Part shown: positions 1 through 6,884 of the stretch, piece after piece
Position numbering within the stretch: position 1 is the first letter of the stretch
Layout of the letters: every line of letters starts with the position of its first letter
Assembly: GCA_965365655.1 (NCBI GenBank)
Contig: CBDUCN010000267.1
Coordinates: 1-7,561 of the forward strand
DNA from: JBFHNV01 sp965365655
Lineage (GTDB): Bacteria > Pseudomonadota > Gammaproteobacteria > HK1
Reading direction: 5' to 3'
Length of the DNA: 7,561 nucleotides
The notes under the pieces: model-generated
What the model saw: only the letters and a program-made list of their open reading frames with translations
What the model was told of the DNA's origin: nothing
Databases searched by the model: none
Position numbers and translations under genes: made by a program

Positions 1-148
1 GAGCACCGGCTTCTTCCTCGCCACGCACCCGCCCACCGCCGAGCGCCTGGACCGCCTCGCGGCGACCTTCGAGCCGTCGCCGGGGGCGCCGGCGCCGCCG
101 CGCGGCGGCGCCTTCGACGCGATCAAGGCGCGCATCGCGGCCCGGTAG
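1..148 (+). CDS. C-terminal fragment of a probable M48-family metallopeptidase (5' end outside window)
   Basis: An open frame enters from the left edge (first whole codon at base 2) and ends at TAG 146-148, giving the last 48 residues of a protein. It begins STGFFLATHPPTAERLDRL and ends in a short Ala/Pro/Gly-rich linker plus a basic helix (FDAIKARIAAR). The phrase 'F-x-(A/S)-T-H-P-P-T-x-E-R-(L/I)-x-x-L' is the conserved C-terminal segment of M48 (HtpX/Oma1/BepA-like) zinc endopeptidases, where it follows the catalytic domain. The HExxH zinc motif, the third zinc ligand and any membrane or signal segment lie outside the window and cannot be checked. The family call therefore rests on this one motif. 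Members are usually periplasmic or membrane-bound quality-control proteases. The next gene is on the same strand 127 bases downstream, too far to assume an operon. Confidence 0.6.
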   Translation, partial: STGFFLATHPPTAERLDRLAATFEPSPGAPAPPRGGAFDAIKARIAAR

Positions 149-212
149 CCGGCGGCGCCCGTGGACCGCGGGCTCGCGTAATCAACGGGTTATGCGCCCC
201 GCGCGGCCCGAC

Positions 213-241
213 TTGGCGGCGGTGGCCGCTGCCGGTAGCGT
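213..241 (+). promoter_or_regulatory. Weak candidate sigma70-type promoter for the DUF302 gene
   Basis: TTGGCG (213-218, 4/6 match to TTGACA) is separated by 17 bases from TAGCGT (236-241, 3/6 match to TATAAT). The predicted transcript start would lie about 25-30 bases before the ATG at 276. The spacing is right but the -10 match is poor, and chance matches of this quality are common. It is listed only as the best candidate in this gap. Confidence 0.2.
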
Positions 242-263
242 GGCGAATCCGATTCCACCTCTC

Positions 264-268
264 GAGGT
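264..268 (+). promoter_or_regulatory. Ribosome binding site fixing the DUF302 start at 276
   Basis: GAGGT lies 7 bases before the ATG at 276. The frame is open back to an ATG at 192, but that codon has no purine-rich sequence in front of it and would place 28 Arg/Pro/Ala-rich residues before a clear signal peptide. The site therefore decides for the 276 start. Confidence 0.7.
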
Positions 269-275
269 CACTCGC

Positions 276-731
276 ATGAAACGCTGCGTTCTGATGCTGC
301 TCGTCCTGTTCGTGCTCCCGGTGTCGGCCGACGTCGCGTCGGACCGCGGCATGGTGATGAAGAAGAGCAACCACCCGGTGGACGTCACGCTCGACCGGCT
401 CGAGTCCATGGTGCGCGAGAAGGGCTTCACGGTGTTCGCGCGCATCGACCACGCGGCCGGGGCGGCGAAGACCGGGCAGGCGCTGCGCGCGACCGAGGTG
501 CTGATCTTCGGCAACCCCAAGGTGGGCACGGCGTTGATGACCAGCCGCCAGTCGGCCGGCCTGGACCTGCCGATTCGCGTCGCCGCGTGGCAGGACGAGG
601 ACGGCCAGGTCTGGGTCGCGTACAACGACCCGGCGTGGCTCGCGCGGCGCCACGGCATCGGCGACCGCGGCCCGGTGATCGGCAAGATGACGGGCGCCCT
701 CGGCAAGTTCACGGACGCCGCGACGAAGTGA
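276..731 (+). CDS. Secreted DUF302-domain protein
   Basis: A 151-residue protein. Residues 1-18 (MKRCVLMLLVLFVLPVSA) form a signal peptide: basic n-region, Leu/Val core and a V-S-A cleavage site. Cys4 lies before the hydrophobic core and is not a lipobox cysteine, so a soluble periplasmic protein is expected. The rest, about residues 22-146, is a single DUF302 domain. It shows the family's recurring phrases: GFTVFARIDHA (50-60), LIFGNPKVGTALM (76-88), GLDLPIRVAAW (95-105) and VWVAYNDP followed by RHG (112-127). DUF302 is a small alpha/beta domain with no firmly established biochemical role, found widely in proteobacteria both as a stand-alone secreted protein and fused to other domains. The length is normal for a stand-alone member. 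The gene appears monocistronic, with hairpins following its stop codon and a 127-base gap before it. No function can be inferred from its neighbours. Confidence 0.88.
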   Translation: MKRCVLMLLVLFVLPVSADVASDRGMVMKKSNHPVDVTLDRLESMVREKGFTVFARIDHAAGAAKTGQALRATEVLIFGNPKVGTALMTSRQSAGLDLPIRVAAWQDEDGQVWVAYNDPAWLARRHGIGDRGPVIGKMTGALGKFTDAATK

Positions 732-743
732 CGCGGGCGCACC

Positions 744-768
744 GCGGCGGGGCGTCACGCCCCGTCGC
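744..768 (+). terminator. GC-rich hairpin after the DUF302 gene, possible terminator
   Basis: An inverted repeat starting 12 bases after the DUF302 stop codon. Arms 744-754 and 758-768 pair over 11 bp (one G-T wobble) around a TCA loop. There is no T-run after it, so it is not a canonical intrinsic terminator. It could slow polymerase, protect the 3' end of the message, or work together with Rho. Confidence 0.45.
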
Positions 769-813
769 CGTGCACGCGATCGGGCGGCGTGGCGCCGCGG
801 CCGGCGCGGCGTC

Positions 814-830
814 GCGGCCCGGCGGGCCGC
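814..830 (+). terminator. Second hairpin upstream of the TRAP genes, possible terminator
   Basis: GCGGCCC (814-820) and GGGCCGC (824-830) form a perfect 7-bp stem with a GGC loop, followed by a short TCGTTT stretch. Together with the hairpin at 744-768 it may insulate the TRAP genes from readthrough. The T-run is short, and in DNA this GC-rich a 7-bp stem is only modest evidence. Confidence 0.3.
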
Positions 831-834
831 TCGT

Positions 835-863
835 TTGCGGCCCCGTGCCGCATCCTACAGAAT
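835..863 (+). promoter_or_regulatory. Candidate sigma70-type promoter for the TRAP transporter genes
   Basis: TTGCGG (835-840) and CAGAAT (858-863, 4/6 match to TATAAT) are separated by 17 bases, in the least GC-rich part of the gap. Transcription would start near 870, leaving a leader of about 35 bases that contains the ribosome binding site. The -35 match is only 3/6, so an activator or a different sigma factor may be needed if this is the promoter. Confidence 0.3.
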
Positions 864-889
864 CCCCGGCCACCCGCTTTCACGGGCTC

Positions 890-897
890 AGGAGGGG
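890..897 (+). promoter_or_regulatory. Strong ribosome binding site for the TAXI binding protein
   Basis: AGGAGGGG precedes the ATG at 907 by 9 bases. It is the strongest Shine-Dalgarno sequence on the plus strand of the window and decides this start over the frame's first ATG at 835. The strength fits the high expression usual for periplasmic binding proteins and contrasts with the poor site in front of the permease. Confidence 0.8.
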
Positions 898-906
898 AAC
901 CCCATC

Positions 907-1902
907 ATGAAAAGAATCGTCATCGCCGCGCTCGCGGCGCTCACCGTCGCCGCGTCCACCACGGCCGGCGCGCAGAGCTTCTTCCGGATCGTCAGCGGCA
1001 GCGCCGGCGGAAACTACTTCCCGATGGCCGGCGTGCTGGCCAACGCGATCAGCAATCCGCCGGGCTCGCGGCCGTGCGAGAAGGGCGGGCCGTGCGGCGT
1101 GCCGGGCCTGATCGCGATCGCGCAGTCCGCGAACGGCTCGGTGGCCAACGTCAACGCGATCCAGTCCGGCACCGCCGAGTCCGGTCTCGCGCAGTCCGAC
1201 GTCGCGTACTGGGGCTTCAACGGCACCGGCGTGTTCGAGGGCAAGCCGAAGCTGGACAAGCTGCGCTTCCTCGCGAGCCTCTACCCCGAGCACATCCACG
1301 TGGTGCTGCCGAAGGACTCGACCGTGCAGAAGCTCGAGGACCTGAAGGGCAAGCGCATCGGCGTCGGCCTGCCGGCCTCCGGCGCGCAGGTGGGTGCGTT
1401 GCTGATCCTGAACGCGGTCGGGCTGAAGAAGAACGAGAACTTCCAGGCCGAGGAGCTGAACACCGCGCAGTCCGCCGAGCGCATCCAGGACGGTCAGCTC
1501 GACGCGTTCCTGACCGTCACCGGCGCGCCGTCGTCGGGCATCGCGCAGCTCGCGTCCATCGCCGGCCTGCGGCTGCTGTCCATCCCGAAGGCGGTGCAGG
1601 AGAAGGTGATCGCCGAGGCGCCGTTCTACTTCACGTCGCCGATCCCGGCCGGCACCTACGAGGGGCAGGACTACGACGTCAGCACGCTGGCCGTGGGCGC
1701 GCAGTGGCTGGTGTCCGCGGATCAGCCCGACGATCTGGTCTACGGCATCACCAAGGCGCTGTGGAGCGACGTCACGAAGAAGCTCCTGAAGCACCATGCA
1801 AAGGGCAAGGACGTGACGCTGGAGACGGCGCTCGGCGGACGCGGCATCCCGCTGCATCCGGGCGCCGAGCGCTTCTACAGGGAAGCCGGCGTACTGAAGT
1901 AG
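907..1902 (+). CDS. TAXI-family TRAP transporter solute-binding protein
   Basis: A 331-residue periplasmic binding protein that captures substrate for the TRAP permease encoded next. Residues 1-22 (ending STTAGA before QSFFRI) are a signal peptide. Mature-protein landmarks of the TAXI (TRAP-associated extracytoplasmic immunogenic) family are: GSAGGNYFPMAGVLANAI (31-48), the glycine-rich ligand-pocket loop; NVNAIQSGTAESGLAQSDVA (81-100), with the conserved Gln-Ser-Asp; LKGKRIGVGLPASGAQ (146-161) at the start of the second lobe; and a C-terminal HPGAERFYREAG (317-328). Two cysteines, C57 and C63 in RPCEKGGPCGVPG, lie in an insertion after the first helix that a subset of TAXI proteins shares; they could form a periplasmic disulfide. 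Length is normal for the family. Known TAXI substrates are small organic anions such as glutamate-type amino acids or carboxylates, but the ligand here cannot be deduced. The gene sits directly upstream of its permease, the usual order, with a 191-base gap containing a large hairpin. Confidence 0.93.
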   Translation: MKRIVIAALAALTVAASTTAGAQSFFRIVSGSAGGNYFPMAGVLANAISNPPGSRPCEKGGPCGVPGLIAIAQSANGSVANVNAIQSGTAESGLAQSDVAYWGFNGTGVFEGKPKLDKLRFLASLYPEHIHVVLPKDSTVQKLEDLKGKRIGVGLPASGAQVGALLILNAVGLKKNENFQAEELNTAQSAERIQDGQLDAFLTVTGAPSSGIAQLASIAGLRLLSIPKAVQEKVIAEAPFYFTSPIPAGTYEGQDYDVSTLAVGAQWLVSADQPDDLVYGITKALWSDVTKKLLKHHAKGKDVTLETALGGRGIPLHPGAERFYREAGVLK

Positions 1903-1946
1903 CCGTTGCACCTGCCGCGCCGCCGCCGGCGGCACGGTGATTGCCC

Positions 1947-1987
1947 ACGCGGGCGGGGGCGGCCGGCGGCGCCGCCCCCGCCCGTGT
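1947..1987 (+). terminator. 17-bp stem hairpin between binding-protein and permease genes (possible attenuator or mRNA stabiliser)
   Basis: Arms 1947-1963 and 1971-1987 pair continuously over 17 bp with a single G-T wobble and a 7-base loop. It is almost entirely G:C and begins 44 bases after the binding-protein stop. A smaller 6-bp stem (1913-1918 with 1929-1934) precedes it. No T-run follows, so full termination is unlikely. By analogy with other binding-protein/permease operons, such a structure can block 3' exonucleases or cause partial termination, giving more binding protein than permease. That role is inferred from its position. Confidence 0.6.
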
Positions 1988-2093
1988 GTCCGCTCCCGGC
2001 GCCTGCGCCGATCGCCGCCGGCTGGCGACCCGTCGCGTGCGCCGCGCCCTCGAGCCGCGCGTGCCGCGCGAACCACCAGGCCACGAACGCGCC

Positions 2094-4193
2094 ATGACCA
2101 GCCAGACCACCCTCGACCGGCGCCGGGCCGAGGAGCTCGAGGCCCGCTACGACCCCGAGATGAGCTTCCGCCCGCTCGCGCCCGTGGTGCAGCGGCTGGT
2201 GATGCTCACGCTGGTGGGGCTCGGCATCTACCACTACTACACCGCCGGCTTCGGCATCCCGCGCGAGCAGTGGCACAAGGGCATCCACATGGGCGTGGTG
2301 CTGTGCATGATCTTCTTCGTGTTCGGGCGCAGCCGGAAGCTGCACACGGAGCCGGTGCGCAGCACCTGGTGGGCGCCCGGCAACGTGCCGCTCTACGACT
2401 GGCTGCTGGGGCTCGCGGCGCTGGTCTCCGCGCTGTACATCCCGATCACCTTCACCGGCATCGACGTCACGCTCTTCGGCCACCGCTTCCAGTACGAGGA
2501 GCTCAACTTCCGCATCGGCAATCCCAACGCGTTCGACCTGTTCTTCGGCACGCTGCTGGTCATCACGATCTTCGAGGCGGCGAGGCGCGCGATGGGCATC
2601 GTGCTTCCGATCATCGTCGGCGTGTTCGTGATCTACGCGCTGTTCGGGTCGCAGTCGCCGTTCCAGGTGCTGGTGGTGCCGGACGTGAACTGGTCGCAGC
2701 TCCTGAACCACATCTACCTCACCACCGAGGGGATCTACGGCGCGCCGATCAAGGTGATCTCCACCTTCGTGTTCCACTTCGTGCTGTTCGGCGTGATCGC
2801 GCAGCGCATGGGCCTCGGGCAGTTCTTCATCGACATCGCGCAGGTGGTCGCGGGACGCTTCTCGGGCGGCCCGGCGAAGGTCAGCGTGCTGGCCTCGTCG
2901 CTGTTCGGCACGATCTCGGGCTCGTCGATCGCGAACACGGTGACCACGGGCTCGCTGACGATCCCGGCGATGAAGCGCATCGGCTACCAGGGCCACTTCG
3001 CCGGCGCGGTGGAGGCGGCGAGCAGCACCGGCGGGCAGATCACGCCGCCGATCATGGGCGCGGCGGCGTTCCTGATGGTGGAGTTCCTCGAGATCCCGTA
3101 CACCACGATCATCGCCGCCGCCGCGGTGCCGGCGCTGATGCACTACGTGGCGGTGTTCGCGATCGTGCACTTCGAGGCGAAGCGCCTGGGCCTGCGGGGC
3201 CTGACCCGCGACGAGCTTCCCGACTGGCGCGAGGTGCTGAAGACCGGCTGGCCCACGATCATCCCCGTCGTGCTGTTGATCTACGTGCTGTTCAGCGGGC
3301 GCACGCCGTACATGGCCGCGTTCTGGGGGATCACCGCGTGCATCGTCATCGGCTTCCTGAACCCCCGTAACCGGCTCACCGTGCGCGACCTTGTCGACGC
3401 GTTCTACATGGGCTCGAAGTACGCGCTGGCCGTCGGCGCCGCGGGCGCGGCGGTCGGCATCGTGGTCGGCGTGATCACGCTCACCGGCGTCACCTTCCGG
3501 CTCGGGTTCATGGTCACGCAGAGCGCGCTGAGCACCGCGGAAGTGTTCCACGCGGCGCTCGCGTTCCTGCCGTTCGAGCCGTTCAGCATCGAAGCCGCGA
3601 CGCTGTTCATCTCGCTGCTGTACATCGCGATGGCCTGCGTGCTGATGGGCGCGGGGCTTCCGACCACCGCGCTCTACATCATGCTCTCCGCGATCGCGGC
3701 GCCGGCGCTCGGCAACCTCGGGGTGCCGGCGCTGGCCGCGCACCTGTTCGTGCTCTACTACGGGGTGCTCGCCGACATCACGCCGCCGGTGTGCACGTCG
3801 GCCTACGCGGCGGGCGGCATCGCGGGCGCGAACCCGTTCAGGACGGGGCTGACGGCGTTCAAGCTCGGCAACGCGAAGGTGATGGTGCCGATGGTGTTCG
3901 TGTACTCGCCGGCGATGCTGCTGGTGCTCGACGACTACTTCACGTGGGGCGAGTTCGTGCACACCGCCGGCACCTGCGTGCTGGGCATCGTGATGCTGGG
4001 CGCGGCGCTGGTGGGCTACCTGGTCGCGCCGATGGGCATGGCCGCACGGGTGCTGCTGGGGATTGCCGCGGTGCTGATGGTCGCGCCGAACTGGCAGGCC
4101 AACGTGTGGTCGCTGGCGCTGGCCGCGCCGGTGCTGCTCTCGCAGATCGTGACCTGGCGCCGCCGCACGGCGCTCGAGGCGGGCGCCGGCTGA
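2094..4193 (+). CDS. TRAP transporter permease, fused small and large subunits (4TM/12TM type)
   Basis: A 699-residue inner-membrane protein, the transport partner of the TAXI binding protein upstream; it imports the captured solute with an ion gradient (usually Na+). The N-terminal ~210 residues (hydrophobic segments near 31-50, 64-78, 103-120 and 147-184) correspond to the small DctQ-like subunit. About 215-690 is DctM-like and many-spanning. Hallmarks include FGTISGSSIANTVTTGSLTI (271-290) then PAMKRIGY, ASSTGGQITPPIMGAAAF (309-326), GAGLPTTALYIM (519-530) and ADITPPVCTSAYAAGGIAG (560-578). The paired 'S-S-T-G-G-Q-x-x-P-P' and 'D-I-T-P-P' loops are those expected of the transport core. Fusion of the two membrane subunits is normal for TAXI-associated TRAP systems. 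The ATG at 2094 was chosen because the typical cytoplasmic start, ending EARYDPEMSF-RPL, follows it closely. The frame is open further up to a TTG at 1941, but that part is Arg/Pro/Ala-rich and overlaps the hairpin. No good Shine-Dalgarno precedes 2094, so translation may be weak. Confidence 0.92.
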   Translation: MTSQTTLDRRRAEELEARYDPEMSFRPLAPVVQRLVMLTLVGLGIYHYYTAGFGIPREQWHKGIHMGVVLCMIFFVFGRSRKLHTEPVRSTWWAPGNVPLYDWLLGLAALVSALYIPITFTGIDVTLFGHRFQYEELNFRIGNPNAFDLFFGTLLVITIFEAARRAMGIVLPIIVGVFVIYALFGSQSPFQVLVVPDVNWSQLLNHIYLTTEGIYGAPIKVISTFVFHFVLFGVIAQRMGLGQFFIDIAQVVAGRFSGGPAKVSVLASSLFGTISGSSIANTVTTGSLTIPAMKRIGYQGHFAGAVEAASSTGGQITPPIMGAAAFLMVEFLEIPYTTIIAAAAVPALMHYVAVFAIVHFEAKRLGLRGLTRDELPDWREVLKTGWPTIIPVVLLIYVLFSGRTPYMAAFWGITACIVIGFLNPRNRLTVRDLVDAFYMGSKYALAVGAAGAAVGIVVGVITLTGVTFRLGFMVTQSALSTAEVFHAALAFLPFEPFSIEAATLFISLLYIAMACVLMGAGLPTTALYIMLSAIAAPALGNLGVPALAAHLFVLYYGVLADITPPVCTSAYAAGGIAGANPFRTGLTAFKLGNAKVMVPMVFVYSPAMLLVLDDYFTWGEFVHTAGTCVLGIVMLGAALVGYLVAPMGMAARVLLGIAAVLMVAPNWQANVWSLALAAPVLLSQIVTWRRRTALEAGAG

Positions 4194-4210
4194 GCGCCCG
4201 CGAATCCTTC

Positions 4211-4235
4211 GTCACGAACGCGCTCCGCGCGTGAC
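4211..4235. terminator. Hairpin between convergent stop codons, possible bidirectional terminator
   Basis: GTCACG (4211-4216) pairs with CGTGAC (4230-4235). An inner CGCG (4219-4222) pairs with CGCG (4226-4229) around a CTC loop, with an AA bulge on one side. It occupies most of the 47 bases between the permease stop (4191-4193) and the GGDEF-EAL stop (4241-4243), where a shared terminator is expected. No T-run follows on either strand, so it may rely on Rho or act as a 3' end protector. Confidence 0.5.
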
Positions 4236-4240
4236 CGGCG

Positions 4241-6721
4241 TTACCCGCGCGCGAGGTGCTGGCGCTCGAATCCCGGCATCGGGCCCGGCGCTTCGATCGC
4301 GATGCCCTGGCCGAAATCGACGCCGAGGTCCGAGAGCGCGTCGCGGGTGGGCGCGTCCTCGATGCACTCGGCAATGACGGATCGCCCCATCATCTTGCCG
4401 AGCTCGTTGATGGACTGGACCACCGCGAGGTCGAAGCGGTCGACCAGCGCACCGCGCACGAAGGAGCCGTCTATCTTCAGGTAGTCGACGTCGAGCTGCT
4501 TCAGGTAGCCGAACGACGACACGCCGCTGCCGAAATCGTCGAGCGCGAACTGGCATCCACGACTCTTCAGGCGTGCCATGAACTCGGCGGCCCGCGAGAA
4601 GTTGGCCACCGCGGCCGTCTCGGTGATCTCGAAGCAGATGCTGTCCGCATCGACTCCGGTCGCGTCGAGCTGCGCGAGGACGAACTCGAGCACGCCCGGG
4701 TTTCCCACCGACTGACCGGACAGGTTGATGAACGACATCACGTGCGGCGCCGTGCTCGCGGCGACCCGGAACGTGTTCTCGATGACCCAGCGATCGATCT
4801 CCACCGCGAAGTGATAGCGCTCTGCGGCCGGCAGGAACTCGCTGGGCTCGATGATGTCGCCCTGCTCGGTTTGCAGGCGAAGCAGCACCTCGCGCCGTTG
4901 CCGGACCGGTCCGTCGGCCGCTGCAAGGGGGACGATGGCCTGCTCGTAGAGCATCAGGTGGCCTTCGCGAACCGCGCGCTGGAGCTGGGTGACCCATCGC
5001 ATCTCCCCGTGCCGGCGCACCATCGCCGCGTCGTCCTCGCGGTAGACGTGAACGTCGTTGCCCCCCGCGTCCTTCGCGACGTAGCACGCGGCGTCCGCCG
5101 CGCCGAGCACGGCCGTCGCGCCTTCACTGTCGGCCGTGACGGGGACCAGCCCGATGCTCGCACCCACCGAGAACGTCTGGCCGCCCCAGGTCAGGCGAAA
5201 CGCCTTGACCCGCTCCAGCAGGCTGCGCGCCGCCCGCTCGGCGACGTCGGGCGAGCAGTGCTCCATCAGGATGCCGAACTCGTCACCGCCGAGGCGTGCG
5301 AAGGTGTCGCGGTGGCGAATCACGACCCGCAGGTCCGTCGCGAGCTGGCGCAGCAGCTCGTCGCCCGCGACGTGGCCGCAGGTGTCGTTGATCACCTTGA
5401 ACTGGTCCAGGTCCACGTAGCACAGCGCGTGCTCGCTGCGCTCGGCGTGCGCGGTCTCGAGCACACGCTGCAGCCGCACCTCGAACTCACGCCGGTTCAC
5501 GAGCCCGGTCAGCGAGTCGTGGGTGGCCTGGTGGGTGAGCCGCATCGCCATCTCGCGCGCCGCCGTCACGTCGCTGAACACGAGCACGGCGCCCAGCACC
5601 GAGCCGTCGTCGCCTCGGATCGGCGCCACCGAGTCCTGCACCGCGTGCTCCTGGCCGTGGCGCCCGATGAGCACCGCCTGTGCCGGTATCCGCACCGGCC
5701 GGTTGTGCGCCAGCACTTCGGCGACGGGGTCGGGGATGGGCTCGCGGGAATGCTCGTGCACGACGCTGAAGACGCGGCCGAGCGGCAGGCCGCGCGCGTG
5801 CTCCTGGCTCCACCCGGTCAGGCTTTCCGCCACCGGGTTCAGGAACTCGATCCGGCCCTCCGCATCGGTGGCGATGACCGCGTCGCCGATCGAGTGCAAC
5901 GTCACCAGGGCACGTTCCTTTTCCGCGAACAGCGCTCTTTCGATCCGCTCGCGCGCGAGGATGTCGTCCTCCAGGCGTGCGTTCGCTTCGGCCAGCTCGG
6001 CGGTGCGCGTCGCGACGCGCTCCTCGAGCTGCTCGTTGAGGCGCTCGATGCGCTCCTTCTCCGCCGCGAGGCTGACCACGAGGCGCGCATTCTGCTCGCG
6101 CAGCTCCAGCGCATGCTTCGTGCTCTGGTGGGTGCGCATCGCGTTCAGCGAGATGAAGCCGAGGAACAGGAGCTGTGCCGAGCCCGTGATGATCGCCGTG
6201 TGGTGTCCCTGGGCCAGCAGGTACAGGCTTCCGGGAAGCAGTGCGGGCACGGCGAAGCTCGCGTACGCGCTCGGCACCGCGGACAGCGCCGCGACGGAGC
6301 CGGCCGCGAGGCCGCAGTTCCACAGCACGGCGAGGCCCGCGTACAGGTACTCGCCGGGGGGAACCAGCACGATCACCGTCGCGCCCCAGGTCAGCCCCGA
6401 TGCGAGCACTCCGGCCAGGAACGGCGCCAGCCACCGGTCTTCGTCCTTCGATCGGGCGGGGGCATCGCGGTACCGCCGCGCAAGCAGGTAGCGCGCGGCG
6501 TTCACGACCCCGAGAGCCAGCAGCCACGCGCACAGCACCGCGGGTGACGAAGCCTGCCACAGCATCGCGACCAGGACCGCACCCGCGACGGTGGTGGCTG
6601 CAAGCGCCACGGCCGACTGGTCGTACAGCAGCTCCACCTGGCGTGCGCGCAGCCAGCGCGGCTCCCGCGCGCCGGCGAGAGCCGGCCCCACGTCGGCCTT
6701 CGCCGACTCGCTTTCCGTCAT
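4241..6721 (-). CDS. Membrane-bound PAS-GGDEF-EAL protein (c-di-GMP cyclase/phosphodiesterase)
   Basis: An 826-residue signalling protein that should make and/or degrade cyclic di-GMP. About six hydrophobic segments (near 36-55, 60-80, 98-119, 127-148, 153-169 and 178-193) form an N-terminal membrane sensor that I cannot assign to a named MASE class. A Glu/Arg/Leu-rich coiled coil (about 200-265) leads to one PAS domain (about 268-388; SIGDAVIATDAEGRIEFLNP at 277-296). The GGDEF domain (about 390-560) has HDSLTGLVNR (401-410), DLDQFKVIND (437-446) and an intact GGDEF (478-482). It also has an RxxD-type product-inhibition site (R469-D472) at the right spacing. The EAL domain (about 572-816) has EVLLR at 611-615 in place of EALLR. 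It keeps the expected metal and catalytic residues: E611, N666, E698, D728-D729 (DDFGSG), K749 (LKID), E785 (VIAE) and Q805. Both domains therefore look active, and net activity cannot be predicted. The ATG at 6721 is set by a GGGAGG site; the frame continues upstream, but only as Pro/Arg-rich sequence. Confidence 0.94.
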   Translation of the reverse strand: MTESESAKADVGPALAGAREPRWLRARQVELLYDQSAVALAATTVAGAVLVAMLWQASSPAVLCAWLLALGVVNAARYLLARRYRDAPARSKDEDRWLAPFLAGVLASGLTWGATVIVLVPPGEYLYAGLAVLWNCGLAAGSVAALSAVPSAYASFAVPALLPGSLYLLAQGHHTAIITGSAQLLFLGFISLNAMRTHQSTKHALELREQNARLVVSLAAEKERIERLNEQLEERVATRTAELAEANARLEDDILARERIERALFAEKERALVTLHSIGDAVIATDAEGRIEFLNPVAESLTGWSQEHARGLPLGRVFSVVHEHSREPIPDPVAEVLAHNRPVRIPAQAVLIGRHGQEHAVQDSVAPIRGDDGSVLGAVLVFSDVTAAREMAMRLTHQATHDSLTGLVNRREFEVRLQRVLETAHAERSEHALCYVDLDQFKVINDTCGHVAGDELLRQLATDLRVVIRHRDTFARLGGDEFGILMEHCSPDVAERAARSLLERVKAFRLTWGGQTFSVGASIGLVPVTADSEGATAVLGAADAACYVAKDAGGNDVHVYREDDAAMVRRHGEMRWVTQLQRAVREGHLMLYEQAIVPLAAADGPVRQRREVLLRLQTEQGDIIEPSEFLPAAERYHFAVEIDRWVIENTFRVAASTAPHVMSFINLSGQSVGNPGVLEFVLAQLDATGVDADSICFEITETAAVANFSRAAEFMARLKSRGCQFALDDFGSGVSSFGYLKQLDVDYLKIDGSFVRGALVDRFDLAVVQSINELGKMMGRSVIAECIEDAPTRDALSDLGVDFGQGIAIEAPGPMPGFERQHLARG

Positions 6722-6727
6722 GCGCTG

Positions 6728-6733
6728 CCTCCC
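6728..6733 (-). promoter_or_regulatory. Ribosome binding site of the GGDEF-EAL gene
   Basis: Read on the minus strand, GGGAGG lies 6 bases before the ATG at 6721, close to ideal. It decides the start: the frame remains open to an ATG at 6850, but those 43 extra residues lack any domain character and would bury this site inside the gene. Confidence 0.8.
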
Positions 6734-6884
6734 TGGGGCGCGGGCATCGTGCCGAGCGGGCCGGTTCCGGTTGTCCGGTGCCGGAGACGTGTCGCCGGCC
6801 TCGCGAAGCGAGCCCCCGGGGCGGTGAGCCGGGCTCGTCCCGGGAATCACTCGTGGGCGTCACGCGCGGCTCGGCCCTCTGGCC

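Noticed and set aside
170..198. Imperfect inverted repeat CGTAA-TCAACGGG-TTATG upstream of the DUF302 gene
   Set aside because: Only 5 bp with one G-T wobble and an 8-base loop, too weak to separate from chance.
880..2076. 398-codon open frame on the minus strand opposite the TAXI binding protein
   Set aside because: Arg/Ala/Gly-rich shadow frame without recognisable sequence. The plus-strand gene has a signal peptide and family motifs.
1875..3962. 695-codon open frame on the minus strand opposite the permease
   Set aside because: Its translation is almost entirely Arg, His, Glu, Asp and Gln with no domain character, the usual antisense shadow of a GC-rich gene. The plus strand carries a clear permease with family motifs.
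4256..6547. 763-codon open frame on the plus strand opposite the GGDEF-EAL gene
   Set aside because: Low-complexity His/Arg/Asp/Val-rich translation and no ribosome binding site. The minus strand encodes intact PAS, GGDEF and EAL domains.
6722..6850. N-terminal extension of the GGDEF-EAL protein to an ATG at 6850
   Set aside because: The extra 43 residues are Pro/Arg/Gly-rich, and the strong GGGAGG site places the start at 6721.
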